A stretch of 64,000 nt of DNA, from positions 2,986,001-3,050,000 of the forward strand of contig CM032228.1 of the NCBI GenBank assembly GCA_019009955.1, given 5' to 3'. Source of the DNA: Riptortus pedestris. Lineage: Eukaryota > Arthropoda > Insecta > Hemiptera > Alydidae. Of the stretch, positions 11,401-23,330 are shown in pieces; the first letter of the stretch is position 1, and the number at the start of each line of letters is the position of its first letter. The translations under genes and the position numbers were made by a program. Under the pieces are notes generated by a model. The model had not been told where the DNA came from. It did no database searches and worked only from the letters and a program-made list of their open reading frames with translations.

Positions 11401-13500
11401 AGTAAACCACCTCAAAGGCATCTTTAGAATGTGTTGACGTCGAAGTAAACCACCTCAAAGGCATCTTTAGAATGTGTTGACGATGAAGTAAACCACCTCA
11501 AAGGCATCTTTAGAATGTGTTGACGTTGTAGTAAACCACCTCAAAGGCATCTTTAGAATGTGTTGACGTTGAAGTAAACCACCTCAAAGGCATCTTTAGA
11601 ATGTGTTGACGTTGAAGTAAACCACCTCAAAGGCATCTTTAGAATGTGTTGACGTTGAAGTAAACCACCTCAAAGGCATCTTTAGAATGTGTTGACGTTG
11701 AAGTAAACCACCTCAAAGGCATCTTTAGAATGTGTTGACGTTGAAGTAAACCACCTCAAAGGCATCTTTAGAATGTGTTGACGTTGAAGTAAACCACCTC
11801 AAAGGCATCTTTAGAATGTGTTGACGTAGAAGTAAACCACCTCAAAGGCATCTTTAGAATGTGTTGACGTTGAAGTAAACCACCTCAAAGGCATCTTTAG
11901 AATGTGTTGACGTTGAAGTAAACCACCTCAAAGGCATCTTTAGAATGTGTTGACGTTGAAGTAAACCACCTCAAAGGCATCTTTAGACTTTGGTGACGGT
12001 GATGTAAACCACCTCAAATGCATCTTTAGAATGTGTTGACGTTGAAGTAAACCACCTCAAAGGCATCTTTAGAATGTGTTGACGTTGAAGTAAACCACCT
12101 CAAAGGCATCTTTAGAATGTGTTGACGTTGAAGTAAACCACCTCAAAGGCATCTTTAGAATGTGTTGACGTTGAAGTAAACCACCTCAAAGGCATCTTTA
12201 GAATGTGTTGACGTTGAAGTAAACCACCTCAAAGGCATCTTTAGAATGTGTTGACGTAGAAGTAAACCACCTCAAAGGCATCTTTAGAATGTGTTGACTT
12301 TGAACTAATCCACCTCAAAGTCATCTTTAGACTGTGTTGACGTTGAAGTAAACCACCTCAAATGCATCTTTAGAATGTGTTGACGTTGAAGTAAACCACC
12401 TCAAAGGCATCTTTAGAATGTGTTGACGTTGAAGTAAACCACCTCAAAGGCATCTTTAGAATGTGTTGACGTTGAAGTAAACCACCTCAAAGGCATCTTT
12501 AGAATGTGTTGACGTTGAAGTAAACCACCTCAAAGGCATCTTTAGAATGTGTTGACGTTGAAGTAAACCACCTCAAAGGCATCTTTAGAATGTGTTGACG
12601 TTGAAGTAAACCACCTCAAAGGCATCTTTAGAATGTGTTGACGTTGAAGTAAACCACCTCAAAGGCATCTTTAGAATGTGATGACGTTGAAGTAAACCAC
12701 CTCAAAGGCATCTTTAGAATGTGTTGACGTAGAAGTAAACCACATCAAAGGCATCTTTAGAATGTGATGAAGTGTAAGTAAACCACCTCAAAGGCATCTT
12801 TAGAATGTGTTGACGTTGAAGTAAACCACCTCAAAGGCATCTTTAGAATGTGTTGACGTTGAAGTAAACCACCTCAAAGGCATCTTTAGAATGTGTTGAC
12901 GTTGAAGTAAACCACCTCAAAGGCATCTTTAGTATTTGTTGAAGTTGAAGTTAACCACCTCAAAGGCATCTTTAGAATGTGTTGACGTTGAAGTAAACCA
13001 CCTCAAAGGCATCTTTAGAATGTGCTGACGTTGAAGTAAACCACCTCAAAGGCATCTTTAGAATGTGTTGACGTTGAAGTAAACCACCTCAAAGGCATCT
13101 TTAGAATGTGTTGACGTTGAAGTAAACCACCTCAAAGGCATCTTTAGAATGTGTTGACGTTGAAGTAAACCACCTCAAAGGCATCTTTAGAATGTGTTGG
13201 CGTTGAAGTAAACCACCTCAAATGCATCTTTAGAATGTGTTGACGTTGAAGTAAACCACCTCAAAGGCATCTTTAGAATGTGTTGACGTTGAAGTAAACC
13301 ACCTCAAAGGCATCTTTAGAATGTGTTGACGTTGAAGTAAACCACCTCAAAGGCATCTTTAGAATGTGTTGACGTTGGAGTAAACCACCTCAAAGGCATC
13401 TTTAGAATGTGTTGACGTTGAAGTAAACCACCTCAAAGGCATCTTTAGAATGTGTTGACGTCGAAGTAAACCACCTCAAAGGCATCTTTAGAATGTGTTA
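5496..13500. repeat. 43-bp minisatellite array, about 186 copies, in a FAR-1 intron
   Basis: The period is exactly 43 bp, checked from recurrence of CATCTTTAGAATG. Each unit contains TGTTGACGTTGAAGTAAACC followed by ACCTCAAAGGCATC. Common variants are TGACGTC for TGACGTT, GGAG for GAAG, and occasional GTGG or TTTGAG. Most units are identical or differ at one site. A few patches carry several changes at once (about 7375-7470, 9541-9660, 11980-12020, 12290-12335, 12735-12780, 12930-12960). Single units have no conserved open frame. It fills about 84% of the intron 5437-14970. Confidence 0.98.
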
Positions 13501-13662
13501 CGGAAATGAATGATGGTCAATGTGAACTCAATATTCTACTGCCAAATACAAAAGAGTTTATTTGGAAGTCAATTAGGAAAATCAGCTATTGAGGTTCTAC
13601 TCATGAAGCAATTTTCGAAGAATTTCTTCGAATGTTCATCCATCGTACCAGCTGATAGCTAA
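13501..13662 (+). mobile_element. Array flank plus degraded TE-X left arm
   Basis: About 65 bp of unique sequence is followed by a TE-X left arm (AAATCAGCTATTGAGG, then a CGAAGAATTTCTTCGAATG block) that stops at about 13650. Confidence 0.55.
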
Positions 13663-14005
13663 AAGTACTTCACGCAGGGACTGCGTAAACTAAGCAGATA
13701 CCCACGCGAAGGTTTACAATAGATAAATATACATACAGGTAACACTACAGTGAATGTTAAGTGAAAAAATACAAACGGTAATGAGAAATCGTTCTGTCAA
13801 TTTACAATAAAGGTTAATAATCTCTACAACGGAATGCGGCTGAATTGTAGCCAAACAGGCCTGCCAATAGACAGGCAGACCGGAATGACAAACAAGTAAT
13901 GAAATATATCTGAATATAACGTATTAATTTTATTGAAAAAGCTAGTGCTGTAATTTGTAATGAATCAGAATCAGTTTTATCTCAATCACTCAAATTTTAG
14001 TAATT
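13663..14005 (-). mobile_element. TE-X right-end fragment, reverse orientation
   Basis: Begins with a variant of the reversed right end (CTGCGTAAACTAAGCAGATA at 13681-13700) and continues through the reversed interior, including the poly-A/ATTAAT block near 13920. Confidence 0.65.
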
Positions 14006-14225
14006 CTGTTATATAGACTTTTGTCAAAGCATAAATGAGTTATATGCTAAAAACATTTGCGGGAGTCAACAATTTTATTTGGCACTAAAGGCTCAACCGA
14101 ACTAAATAAAACTCGGTATGTGAATTAGCAGTAACTCCTCCATGATAAGAGAGGCCTGAAATAAGAAAATAGTGATATTTTGTTTCCTACTGGTTTTTCG
14201 GCAAATATGCACATGAATAGAATGG
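14006..14225 (+). mobile_element. H1 module fragment
   Basis: A partial H1 module carrying an AACTAAATAAAACTCGGTAT block and a TTTCGGCAAATATGCACATG block, inserted between two TE-X pieces. Confidence 0.55.
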
Positions 14226-14841
14226 AAGCGGTTAAATGCCAAGTCTGGTATAGATCAAGGAAACATCTTAGAAACAAGAACGTAAAATCTTAATTTTAAA
14301 TTAGTCTTAATAATAAATTTTGTTATATACATTTATTCTAACTTGAATATTAACGGAAATATCTGCATTTTTCAGTTTTCAGCCTTCAGTGAACCCCCAC
14401 TTCTACTCGTGATACATGAACAATACTCCATTATATAATAAACCATATTATTCCAAGCTTAAATACCAAATATTGTTTTCAAGATACCTTTATCATATGA
14501 GATAAATGCAAATATGGTCTGGTGCCCCCCCCCAATCTTAAGTTCATGGATTATTAAAATTTGATTGATTGAGATAAAAAATATTCAGATCCAATATAAA
14601 TTACGGTACGAGATATGGTAAATAGTTTTAAATAAAATTAATATGTTATACTCTGATGTATTTCAATAATTGTTTCTTGACATTTCAGACGCTTCCCATA
14701 GAGAAGCATCTCATTATCGTTTGTATTTATTCACTCAATATGGACGCTACGGTTGTGTTACAAGTATCTAGATATATCTATTGTTAAACTTCACGAGGGA
14801 AATCTGCTTAGTTTACGCAGCCCCTGCAAGACGGACTTTTT
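14226..14841 (+). mobile_element. TE-X right part upstream of the FAR-1 last exon
   Basis: Interior and right end of TE-X: a CCGTCACTTCTAC-like block, a short poly-C tract at 14526, then GGGAAATCTGCTTAGTTTAC at 14798-14817 and a hairpin variant followed by ACGGACTTTTT. It ends about 129 bp before the acceptor of the last FAR-1 exon, in gene orientation. Confidence 0.7.
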
Positions 14842-14970
14842 CTATGTACATTTGAGTATAATGTCATGAAATGTTTACATTTTGACTATTAAACATATTT
14901 GGATTAATATATGAACAGTGGGAGTAGCAAAGCTAGTGTAAATAAAGCTGATATTATCTTTCTGTTTCAG

Positions 14971-15052
14971 GCTGTGGATGCTGCATTACTTTTCTATAGG
15001 CTCCATCCTTTCAGCCATCTTGGCAATAATATACTTCAACTTTACAAACTAA
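14971..15052 (+). CDS. Fatty acyl-CoA reductase FAR-1, last coding exon with stop
   Basis: The acceptor is TTCTGTTTCAG (AG at 14969-14970). The exon reads LWMLHYFSIG then SILSAILAIIYFNFTN and stops at TAA 15050-15052. The LW-LHY start followed by a single hydrophobic helix of about 18 residues and a very short tail is the usual ending of insect FARs, whose C-terminal helix anchors the enzyme in the membrane. Phase matches the exon at 5372-5436 exactly (65 + 82 nt = 49 codons). The intron between them is 9,534 bp, mostly minisatellite. Confidence 0.7.
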
Positions 15053-15285
15053 TAGCTTCCTTATAACTAGAATAAATGTGGTTCAAAATAGAAGATATGG
15101 GTACTTAAAAATATAATAATTTATACATTACATTGTCTGAATGTAAATATATCTATCTATTTATAAAACTGTATCTTTTTGTTAATACAATATACACTTT
15201 ATGAAAATCAAATCTCATATCAGCCGATTTAATTGTAAGCTGATATAAGAATAATATGCACAGCTCTGTATAGTTCGCCAGCGCT
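15053..15285 (+). other. FAR-1 3' UTR and short 3' flank
   Basis: AT-rich, non-coding. The 3' UTR probably ends within about 40 bp of the AATAAA at 15071. The remaining sequence is unique up to the 50-bp array. Confidence 0.5.
15071..15076 (+). terminator. Putative polyadenylation signal of FAR-1
   Basis: AATAAA 19 bp after the stop codon. A canonical hexamer in a plausible but short 3' UTR; later AT-rich hexamer variants could serve instead. Confidence 0.45.
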
Positions 15286-18200
15286 CCTATATTAGAAGTG
15301 AGTATCTCCTCCAGGAGTTGCTAGTGGGGTGATGTCCTGTATTGGAAGTGAGTATCTCCTGCAGGAGTTGCTAGTGGGGTGATGTCCTGTATTGGAAGTG
15401 AGTATCTCCTCCAGGAGTTGCTAGTGGGGTGATGTCCTGTATTGGAAGTGAGTATCTCCTCCAGGAGTTGCTAGTGGGGTGATGTCCTGTATTGGAAGTG
15501 AGTATCTCCTGCAGGAGTTGCTAGTGGGGTGATGTCCTGTATTGGAAGTGAGTATCTCCTCCAGGAGTTGCTAGTGGGGTGATGTCCTGTATTGGAAGTG
15601 AGTATCTCCTCCAGGAGTTGCTAGTGGGGTGATGTCCTGTATTGGAAGTGAGTATCTCCTCCAGGAGTTGCTAGTGGGGTGATGTCCTGTATTGGAAGTG
15701 AGTATCTCCTGCAGGAGTTGCTAGTGGGGTGATGTCCTGTATTGGAAGTGAGTATCTCCTCCAGGAGTTGCTAGTGGGGTGATGTCCTGTATTGGAAGTG
15801 AGTATCTCCTCCAGGAGTTGCTAGTGGGGTGATGTCCTGTATTGGAAGTGAGTATCTCCTCCAGGAGTTGCTAGTGGGGAGATGTCCTGTATTGGAAGTG
15901 AGTATCTCCTCCAGGAGTTGCTAGTGGGGTGATGTCCTGTATTGGAAGTGAGTATCTCCTCCAGGAGTTGCTAGTGGGGTGATGTCCTGTATTGGAAGTG
16001 AGTATCTCCTCCAGGAGTTGCTAGTGGGGTGATGTCCTGTATTGGAAGTGAGTTCTTCTCCAAGAGTTGCTAGTAGGGAGATGTCCTGTATTGGAAGTGA
16101 GTATCTCCTCCAGGAGTTGCTAGTGGGGTGATGTCCTGTATTGGAAGTGAGTATCTCCTCCAGGAGTTGCTAGTGGGGTGATGTCCTGTATTGGAAGTGA
16201 GTATCTCCTGCAGGAGTTGCTAGTGGGGTGATGTCCTGTATTGGAAGTGAGTATCTCCTCCAGGAGTTGCTAGTGGGGTGATGTCCTGTATTGGAAGTGA
16301 GTATCTCCTCCAGGAGTTGCTAGTGGGGTGATGTCCTGTATTGGAAGTGAGTATCTCCTCCAGGAGTTGCTAGTGGGGTGATGTCCTGTATTGGAAGTGA
16401 GTATCTCCTCCAGGAGTTGCTAGTGGGGTGATGTCCTGTATTGGAAGTGAGTATCTCCTGCAGGAGTTGCTAGAGGGTGATGTCCTGTATTGGAAGTGAG
16501 TATCTCCTGCAGGGGTTGCTAGTAGGGTGATGTCCTGTATTGGAAGTGAGTATCTCCTCCAGGAGTTGCTAGAGGGTGATGTCCTGTATTGGAAGTGAGT
16601 ATCTCCTCCAGGAGTTGCTAGTGGGGTGATGTCCTGTATTGGAAGTGAGTATCTCCTCCAGGAGTTGCTAGTGGGGTGATGTCCTGTATTGGAAGTGAGT
16701 ATCTCCTCCAGGAGTTGCTAGTGGGGTGATGTCCTGTATTGGAAGTGAGTATCTCCTCCAGGAGTTGCTAGTGGGGTGATGTCCTGTATTGGAAGTGAGT
16801 ATCTCCTCCCGGAGTTGCTAGTGGGGTGATGTCCTGTATTGGAAGTGAGTATCTCCTCCAGGAGTTGCTAGTGGGGTGATGTCCTGTATTGGAAGTGAGT
16901 ATCTCCTCCAGGAGTTGCTAGTGGGGTGATGTCCTGTATTGGAAGTGAGTATCTCCTCCAGGAGTTGCTAGTGGGGTGATGTCCTGTATTGGAAGTGAGT
17001 ATCTCCTCCAGGAGTTGCTAGTGGGGTGATGTCCTGTATTGGAAGTGAGTATCTCCTCCAGGAGTTGCTAGTGGGGTGATGTCCTGTATTGGAAGTGAGT
17101 ATCTCCTCCAGGAGTTGCTAGTGGGGTGATGTCCTGTATTGGAAGTGAGTATCTCCTCCAGGAGTTGCTAGTGGGGTGATGTCCTGTATTGGAAGTGAGT
17201 ATCTCCTCCAGGAGTTGCTAGTGGGGTGATGTCCTGTATTGGAAGTGAGTATCTCCTCCAGGAGTTGCTAGTGGGGTGATGTCCTGTATTGGAAGTGAGT
17301 ATCTCCTCCAGGAGTTGCTCGTGGGGTGATGCCCTGTATTGGAAGTGAGGATCTCCTCCAGGAGTTGCTAGTGGGTGTTGTCCTGTATTGGAAGTGAGTA
17401 TCTCCTCCAGGAGGTGCTAGTGGGGTGATGTCCTGTTTTGGAAGTGAGTATCTCCTCCAGGAGTTGCTAGTGGGGTGATGTCCTGTATTGGAAGTGAGTA
17501 TCTCCTCCAGGAGTTGCTAGTGGGGTGATGTCCTGTATTGGAAGTGAGTATCTCCTCCAGGAGTTGCTAGTGGGGTGATGTCCTGTATTGGAAGTGAGTA
17601 TCTCCTCCAGGAGTTGCTAGTGGTGTGATGCCCTGTATTGGAAGTGAGCATCTCCTCCAGGAGTTGCTAGTGGGGTGATGTCCTGTATTGGAAGTGAGTA
17701 TCTCCTCCAGGAGTTGCTAGTGGGGTGATGTCCTGTATTGGAAGTGAGCATCGCCTCCAGCAGTTGCTCGTGGGTGTTGTCCTGTATTGGAAGTGAGTCT
17801 CTCCTCCAGGAGTTGCTAGTGGGGTGATGTCCTGTATTGGAAGTGAGTATCTCCTCCAGGAGTTGCTAGAGGGTGATGTCCTGTATTGGAAGTGAGTATC
17901 TCCTCCAGGAGTTGCTAGTGGGGTGATGTCCTGTATTGGAAGTGAGTATCTCCTCCAGGAGTTGCTAGAGGGTGATGTCCTGTATTGGAAGTGAGTATCT
18001 CTTCCAGGAGTTGCTAGTGGGTGATGTCCTGTATTGGAAGTGAGTATCTCCTCTGTCCTGTGTTGGTAGTAAGTATCTCCTCCATGAGTTGCTATTGGGG
18101 TGATGTCCTGTATTAGAAGTGAGTATCTCCTCCAGGAGTTGCTCGTGGGTGATGTCCTGTATTGGAAGTGAGTATCTCCTCCAGGAGTTGCTAGTGGGGT

Positions 18201-20808
18201 GATGTCCTGTATTGGAAGTGAGTATCTCCTCCAGGAGTTGCTAGTGGGGTGATGTCCTGTATTGGAAGTGAGTATCTCCTCCAGGAGTTGCTAGTGGGGT
18301 GATGTCCTGTATTGGAAGTGAGTATCTCCTCCAGGAGTTGCTAGTGGGGTGATGTCCTGTATTGGAAGTGAGTATCTCATCCAGGAGTTGCTAGTGGGGT
18401 GATGCCCGGTATTGGAAGTGAGTATCTCCTCCAGGAGTTGCTAGTGGGGTGATGTCCTGTATTGGAAGTGAGTATCTCCTCCAGGAGTTGCTAGTGGGGT
18501 GATGTCCTGTATTGGAAGTGAGTATCTCCTCCAGGAGTTGCTAGTGGGGTGATGTCCTGTATTGGAAGTGAGTATCTCCTCCAGGAGTTGCTAGTGGGGT
18601 GATGTCCTGTATTGGAAGTGAGTATCTCCTCCAGGAGTTGCTAGTGGGGTGATGTCCTGTATTGGAAGTGAGTATCTCCTCCAGGAGTTGCTAGTGGGGT
18701 GATGTCCTGTATTGGAAGTGAGTATCTCCTCTAGGAGTTGCTAGTGGGGTGATGTCCTGTATTGGAAGTGAGTATCTCCTCCAGGAGTTGCTAGAGGGTG
18801 ATGTCCTGTATTGGAAGTGAGTATCTCTTCCAGGAGTTGCTAGTGGTGTTATGCCCTGTATTGGAAGTAAGTATCTCCTCCAGGAGTTGCTAGTGGGGTG
18901 ATGTCCTGTATTGGAAGTGAGTATCTCCTCCAGGAGTTGCTAGTGGTGTTATGTCCTGTATTGGAAGTGAGTATCTCCTCCAGGAGTTGCTAGTGGGGTG
19001 ATGTCCTGTATTGGAAGTGAGTATCTCCTCCAGGAGGTGCTATTGGGGTGATGTCCTGTATTGGAAGTGAGTATCTCCTCCAGGAGTTGCTAGTGGGGTG
19101 ATGTCCTGTATTGGAAGTGAGTATCTCCTCCAGGAGTTGTTAGAGGGTGATGTCCTGTATTGGAAGTGAGTATCTCCTCCAGGAGTTGCTAGAGGGGTGA
19201 TGCCCTGTATTGGAAGTGAGTATCTCCTCCAGGAGTTGCTAGTGGGGTGATGTCCTGTATTGGAAGTGAGTATCTCCTCCAGGAGTTGCTAGTGGGGTGA
19301 TGTCCTGTATTGGAAGTGAGTATCTCCTCCAGGAGTTGCTAGTGGGGTGATGTCCTGTATTGGAAGTGAGTATCTCCTCCAGGAGTTGCTAGTGGGGTGA
19401 TGTCCTGTATTGGAAGTGAGTATCTCCTCCAGGAGTTGCTAGTGGGGTGATGTCCTGTATTGGAAGTGAGTATCTCCTCCAGGAGTTGCTAGTGGGGTGA
19501 TGTCCTGTATTGGAAGTGAGTATCTCCTCCAGGAGTTGCTAGTGGGGTGATGTCCTGTATTGGAAGTGAGTATCTCCTCCAGGAGTTGCTAGTGGGGTGA
19601 TGTCCTGTATTGGAAGTGAGTATCTCCTCCAGGAGTTGCTAGTGGGGTGATGTCCTGTATTGGAAGTGAGTATCTCCTCCAGGAGTTGCTAGTGGGGTGA
19701 TGTCCTGTATTGGAAGTGAGTATCTCCTCCAGGAGTTGCTAGTGGGGTGATGTCCTGTATTGGAAGTGAGTATCTCCTCCAGGAGTTGCTAGTGGGGTGA
19801 TGTCCTGTATTGGAAGTGAGTATCTCCTCCAGGAGTTGCTAGTGGGGTGATGTCCTGTATTGGAAGTGAGTATCTCCTCCAGGAGTTGCTAGTGGGGTGA
19901 TGTCCTGTATTGGAAGTGAGTATCTCCTCCAGGAGTTGCTAGTGGGGTGATGTCCTGTATTGGAAGTGAGTATCTCCTCCAGGAGTTGCTAGTGGGGTGA
20001 TGTCCTGTATTGGAAGTGAGTATCTCCTGCAGGAGTTGCTAGTGGGGTGATGTCCTGTATTGGAAGTGAGTATCTCCTCCAGGAGTTGCTAGTGGGGTGA
20101 TGTCCTGTATTGGAAGTGAGTATCTCCTCCAGGAGTTGCTAGTGGGGTGATGTCCTGTATTGGAAGTGAGTATCTCCTCCAGGAGTTGCTAGTGGGGTGA
20201 TGTCCTGTATTGGAAGTGAGTATCTCCTCCAGGAGTTGCTAGTGGGGTGATGTCCAGTATTGGAAGTGAGTATCTCCTCCAGGAGTTGCTAGTGGGGTGA
20301 TGTCCTGTATTGGAAGTGAGTATCTCCTCCAGGAGTTGCTAGTGGGGTGATGTCCTGTATTGGAAGTGAGTATCTCCTCCAGGAGTTGCTAGTGGGGTGA
20401 TGTCCTGTATTGGAAGTGAGTATCTCCTCCAGGAGTTGCTAGTGGGGTGATGTCCTGTATTGGAAGTGAGTATCTCCTCCAGGAGTTGCTAGTGGGGTGA
20501 TGTCCTGTATTGGAAGTGAGTATCTCCTCCAGGAGTTGCTAGTGGGGTGATGTCCTGTATTGGAAGTGAGTATCTCCTCCAGGAGTTGCTAGTGGGGTGA
20601 TGTCCTGTATTGGAAGAGTGAATCTCCTCCAGGAGTTGCTAGTGGGGTGATGTCCTGTATTGGAAGTGAGTATCTCCTCCAGGAGTTGCTAGTGGGGTGA
20701 TGTCCTGTATTGGAAGAGTGAATCTCCTCCAGGAGTTGCTAGTGGGGTGGTTAACTGTATTGGAAGTGAGTATCTCCTTTTGGAGTTCGTTGTAGGGATT
20801 TGTCCTGT
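15286..20808. repeat. 50-bp minisatellite array, about 110 copies, 3' of FAR-1
   Basis: The 50-bp period was checked from AGTATCTCCT recurring at 15301 and 15351. Each unit holds ATTGGAAGTGAGTATCTCCT, then a CCAGGAGTTGCTAG block and GTGGGGTGATGTCCTGT. CTCCTCCAGGAG is an inverted repeat in every unit; a minority (about 15350, 15500, 15700, 16200, 16440, 16500, 20020) read CTCCTGCAGGAG, a perfect palindrome. Length variants of 48-49 bp arise from G-run changes (TAGAGGGTGATG). Disordered units cluster at 16050-16090, 17330-17400, 17740-17800 and 18030-18120. It begins about 230 bp after the FAR-1 stop. Confidence 0.98.
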
Positions 20809-21777
20809 CTCAATAAGTTAGAATGAACCATCATCACCTACGTGAAGTGGATAGAGATTTGGATACATTTTCTGGAATAGCGCGGTGAGCACAACCTCAT
20901 TGGAGGATTTCCTTATTGGAAATATGCTAATAATAAACAGGAGAAGGTAGGCAGACCAATCTAACTCATTGAAGAAGGAAAACTGGTAGGTTAGGTCAGT
21001 GATTCATCCAGAGGTGCCCTTGAGGTGTGAGAGGTGGTGTACCTACTGCTGTCAGTTGGCCACCAAATACCGTCTCAGGATCAGCTGTTACAGATGGCAG
21101 GAGCACAAGTACTCCATCAAGGTAACTTGTTGTCACAGCATACTTGCTCTTTCTATTACACTTACCTCAAGAGGATCAATATTTTCCAAACACATAAATC
21201 TTATGAATGTGTAGGCTGTAATACCACTTCGAAACACAATCGTTCTTTTCATTTTCTCGATATAAAAGTTATCGAAGACATTGACGTCTATATGTTTTGA
21301 CGTCGTGGGTGTCAGTTGCCAAGCTTCTAGCTTTCGAGATAACCCCCCCCCCAACTCCTTGTTAATAATTTGAATCCTCGTATCGCCTATGTTATGCTTT
21401 GGGTTAATTGGCTAGCAAGTACAGAAGTCCATAGAAATCTTCAGGCCTCTTTCGAGTGTAAAACGGGAGACTGATTTTGTCTAGCATGTCTTTCAATTTT
21501 GACTCCATGGATTTATTACTTGAAAAACAAATTGGTCACCGCCATATTTAAGAAGAAAATCAGTCCAACTATAGAGTTATATTTATGTAGATACAACTTT
21601 TCAACCGGTCTCCCTTTGTTGATGGTGACGCCCGCATTGATTCCCTTGAGTGAAGCGTGTTAGCAATAACTTTTTCTTTTTGTAACCAATGTTAAATTGT
21701 AGAGTCTTGGGGAACAAATTAGGTTATTTTATGGGCAAAACCATTTACCGAAATGTCAATGTGTTTTGATTCATGAG
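20809..21777. other. Unclassified single-copy-looking region
   Basis: About 970 bp with slightly higher GC near 20990-21120 and a poly-C run at 21343. No recognised repeat family. A possible exon-like stretch at 21030-21122 is listed separately. I see no other gene. Confidence 0.4.
21030..21122 (+). other. Possible exon-like open segment, unidentified
   Basis: One frame reads VVYLLLSVGHQIPSQDQLLQ and then MAGAQVLHQ, after an in-frame stop at about 21028-21030. The segment ends at AAG/GTAACT, a reasonable donor. Codon composition is balanced compared with the surroundings. The upstream acceptor is weak and I recognise no family, so this may be chance or a decayed gene piece. Confidence 0.2.
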
Positions 21778-22090
21778 AAGTCCGTCATGCAGGTGCTGCG
21801 TAAACTAAGCAGATTTCCCGAAATCTATAGCATAAACAAGAATAGCAGAAAGCAAGAGAATACGAATAACTCAATTATTACTATAGTTACGAAATAATGC
21901 ATAGAATAACAATTGTAGAACAGCAATAGTTTAACAAGATTGATTTTATATCATTTTACGATCTGATTTATAATAATGGAAAAATTTTGAAATTTCTAAT
22001 CCCCTCCCCCTCTAAACCCCAGTTATTTAGTTCTGATTTCAGCCAATAAAAAATACGAGTTAACTGAAACTGTTAAATATTTTATCTGAT
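21778..22090 (-). mobile_element. TE-X right part, reverse orientation
   Basis: Starts with AAGTCCGTCATGCAGG then CTGCGTAAACTAAGCAGATT and continues through the reversed interior to the CCCCTCCCCCTCTAAACCCC block at 22000-22019. Diverged. Confidence 0.65.
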
Positions 22091-22289
22091 ATAGATCAAA
22101 TAAACATTTTCTAGTAAAGAACGAAAGATGTTAATTGATGATGTTACCACAACATATTTCTATATATCTCACTAAGTATTAGTTCTATGAAAACCAAGTT
22201 CATGATTCATCTTACAGTTAATATGACATCTCAGGTAATATTGATGATAGGGAAAATATATATAGACCTACATTTGTAGGACACGGATT

Positions 22290-22500
22290 ACCCTTAGCCA
22301 TGACCAGCTTTTCGAAAACCTTCGTCAAATATCCATCGATCCTACCTAGGAGATGATGAAAATGGAATCTGATCAATTGGTCACATGTTGTGTTTGATTA
22401 TTACCAATATATTTATGTAAGCGTTCAAAACTGAGATGAACTCAAAAGTTCGTTAACGGCTGAAACCCAACGGAGAGTTTAGAACTCGGGTTAGAAACGG
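22290..22500 (+). mobile_element. Degraded TE-X left arm
   Basis: Contains CCATCGATCCTACCTAGGAG and remnants of the following region (an AAGTTCGTTAACGGCTGAAA block), without the terminal palindrome or TA tract. Confidence 0.5.
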
Positions 22501-22509
22501 GAAAATCGA

Positions 22510-22857
22510 AAATTCCAAATAAACTTGTGTATGAATGGCAGAGGAGATGAGGCCTTCTCATGCGAGGCTCTGGCTCAAGATGTATTTCTGTGCAATTCGA
22601 TTAATCTCTGGTCATGGAAACATATATTCAAAACTGGACTACTTCAAACGAAATGAGATGGCCAAGGTGTTACTGAGGGCAAAACAAAGACAAGCTTCAT
22701 AAGCCAAAAGAGCACAACAGGCAGAAGAGTTTCCCTATTAAAAAGGCCGCCACCAAACTGGAATGTCTAGTTAAGATTAGGGATTTCTTCAATGTGTTAA
22801 AGGCGTTTGAAAAAAGTGATGAGAGAATTATGGAAAAATTATTATTTAACCTATAAT
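22510..22857 (+). pseudogene. LINE ORF2 C-terminal remnant
   Basis: One frame reads HARLWLKMYFCAIRLISGHG then NIYSKLDYFKRNEMAK, resembling the RLxSGHGxFxSYLxRF motif that follows RNase H in Jockey/R1/I-clade LINEs. A shifted frame near 22770-22855 reads LVKIRDFFNVLKAFEKSDER and ends at a stop, like the terminal helix of those proteins. The expected CxxC knuckle region between them is frameshifted. Confidence 0.45.
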
Positions 22858-23276
22858 AACATTTCTTAATGTTAAATTAAATGAAATTATTAAACCATAC
22901 TTAAATATTTTTAAGCTTTATTCAAATAACAAGTAATTTATAATTATTATGTTAGGTACTTATTGGAATCCCACAGAACAGAGGCAGTGGAATTCTAAAC
23001 ATTTACCGACAAAGTTGCATATATCCCATAATTTTATTTTAAAAAAAACGCGCAAGATTTGTCCGGGATATTTAGCAAGCATCAAGGATAAATAAGCACT
23101 GACCTACTTCCAAACAGGAGAATGTAAATTCAATAAATAAATTGTAAAGGACTGCTTGTAGAATATAAGGCAAAGCATGGACTGAGAAGGTTAAAAAAAA
23201 GGAAAGTAAGCTAAGCAGATTCCCCACGCATTATAGATAGATATCTACAAGGGGAAAGGGAGTGCGAGGGAGAGAG

Positions 23277-23277
<1 letters not shown>
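22858..23277 (+). other. Probable LINE 3' UTR and AT-rich filler
   Basis: AT-rich and non-coding, with poly-A runs at 23038 and 23193 and a relic of the TE-X end motif (AAGCTAAGCAGATTCCCCAC near 23208). No gene. Confidence 0.35.

Positions 23278-23327
<50 letters not shown>
23278..23327. repeat. (TA)n microsatellite
   Basis: About 48 bp of TA after a short GA-rich tract. Confidence 0.95.

Positions 23328-23330
<3 letters not shown>

Noticed and set aside
5496..13500. CRISPR-like regular repeats
   Set aside because: Units are contiguous with no unique spacers and lie in a eukaryotic gene intron; this is a minisatellite. The same applies to the arrays at 15286, 32173 and 50491.
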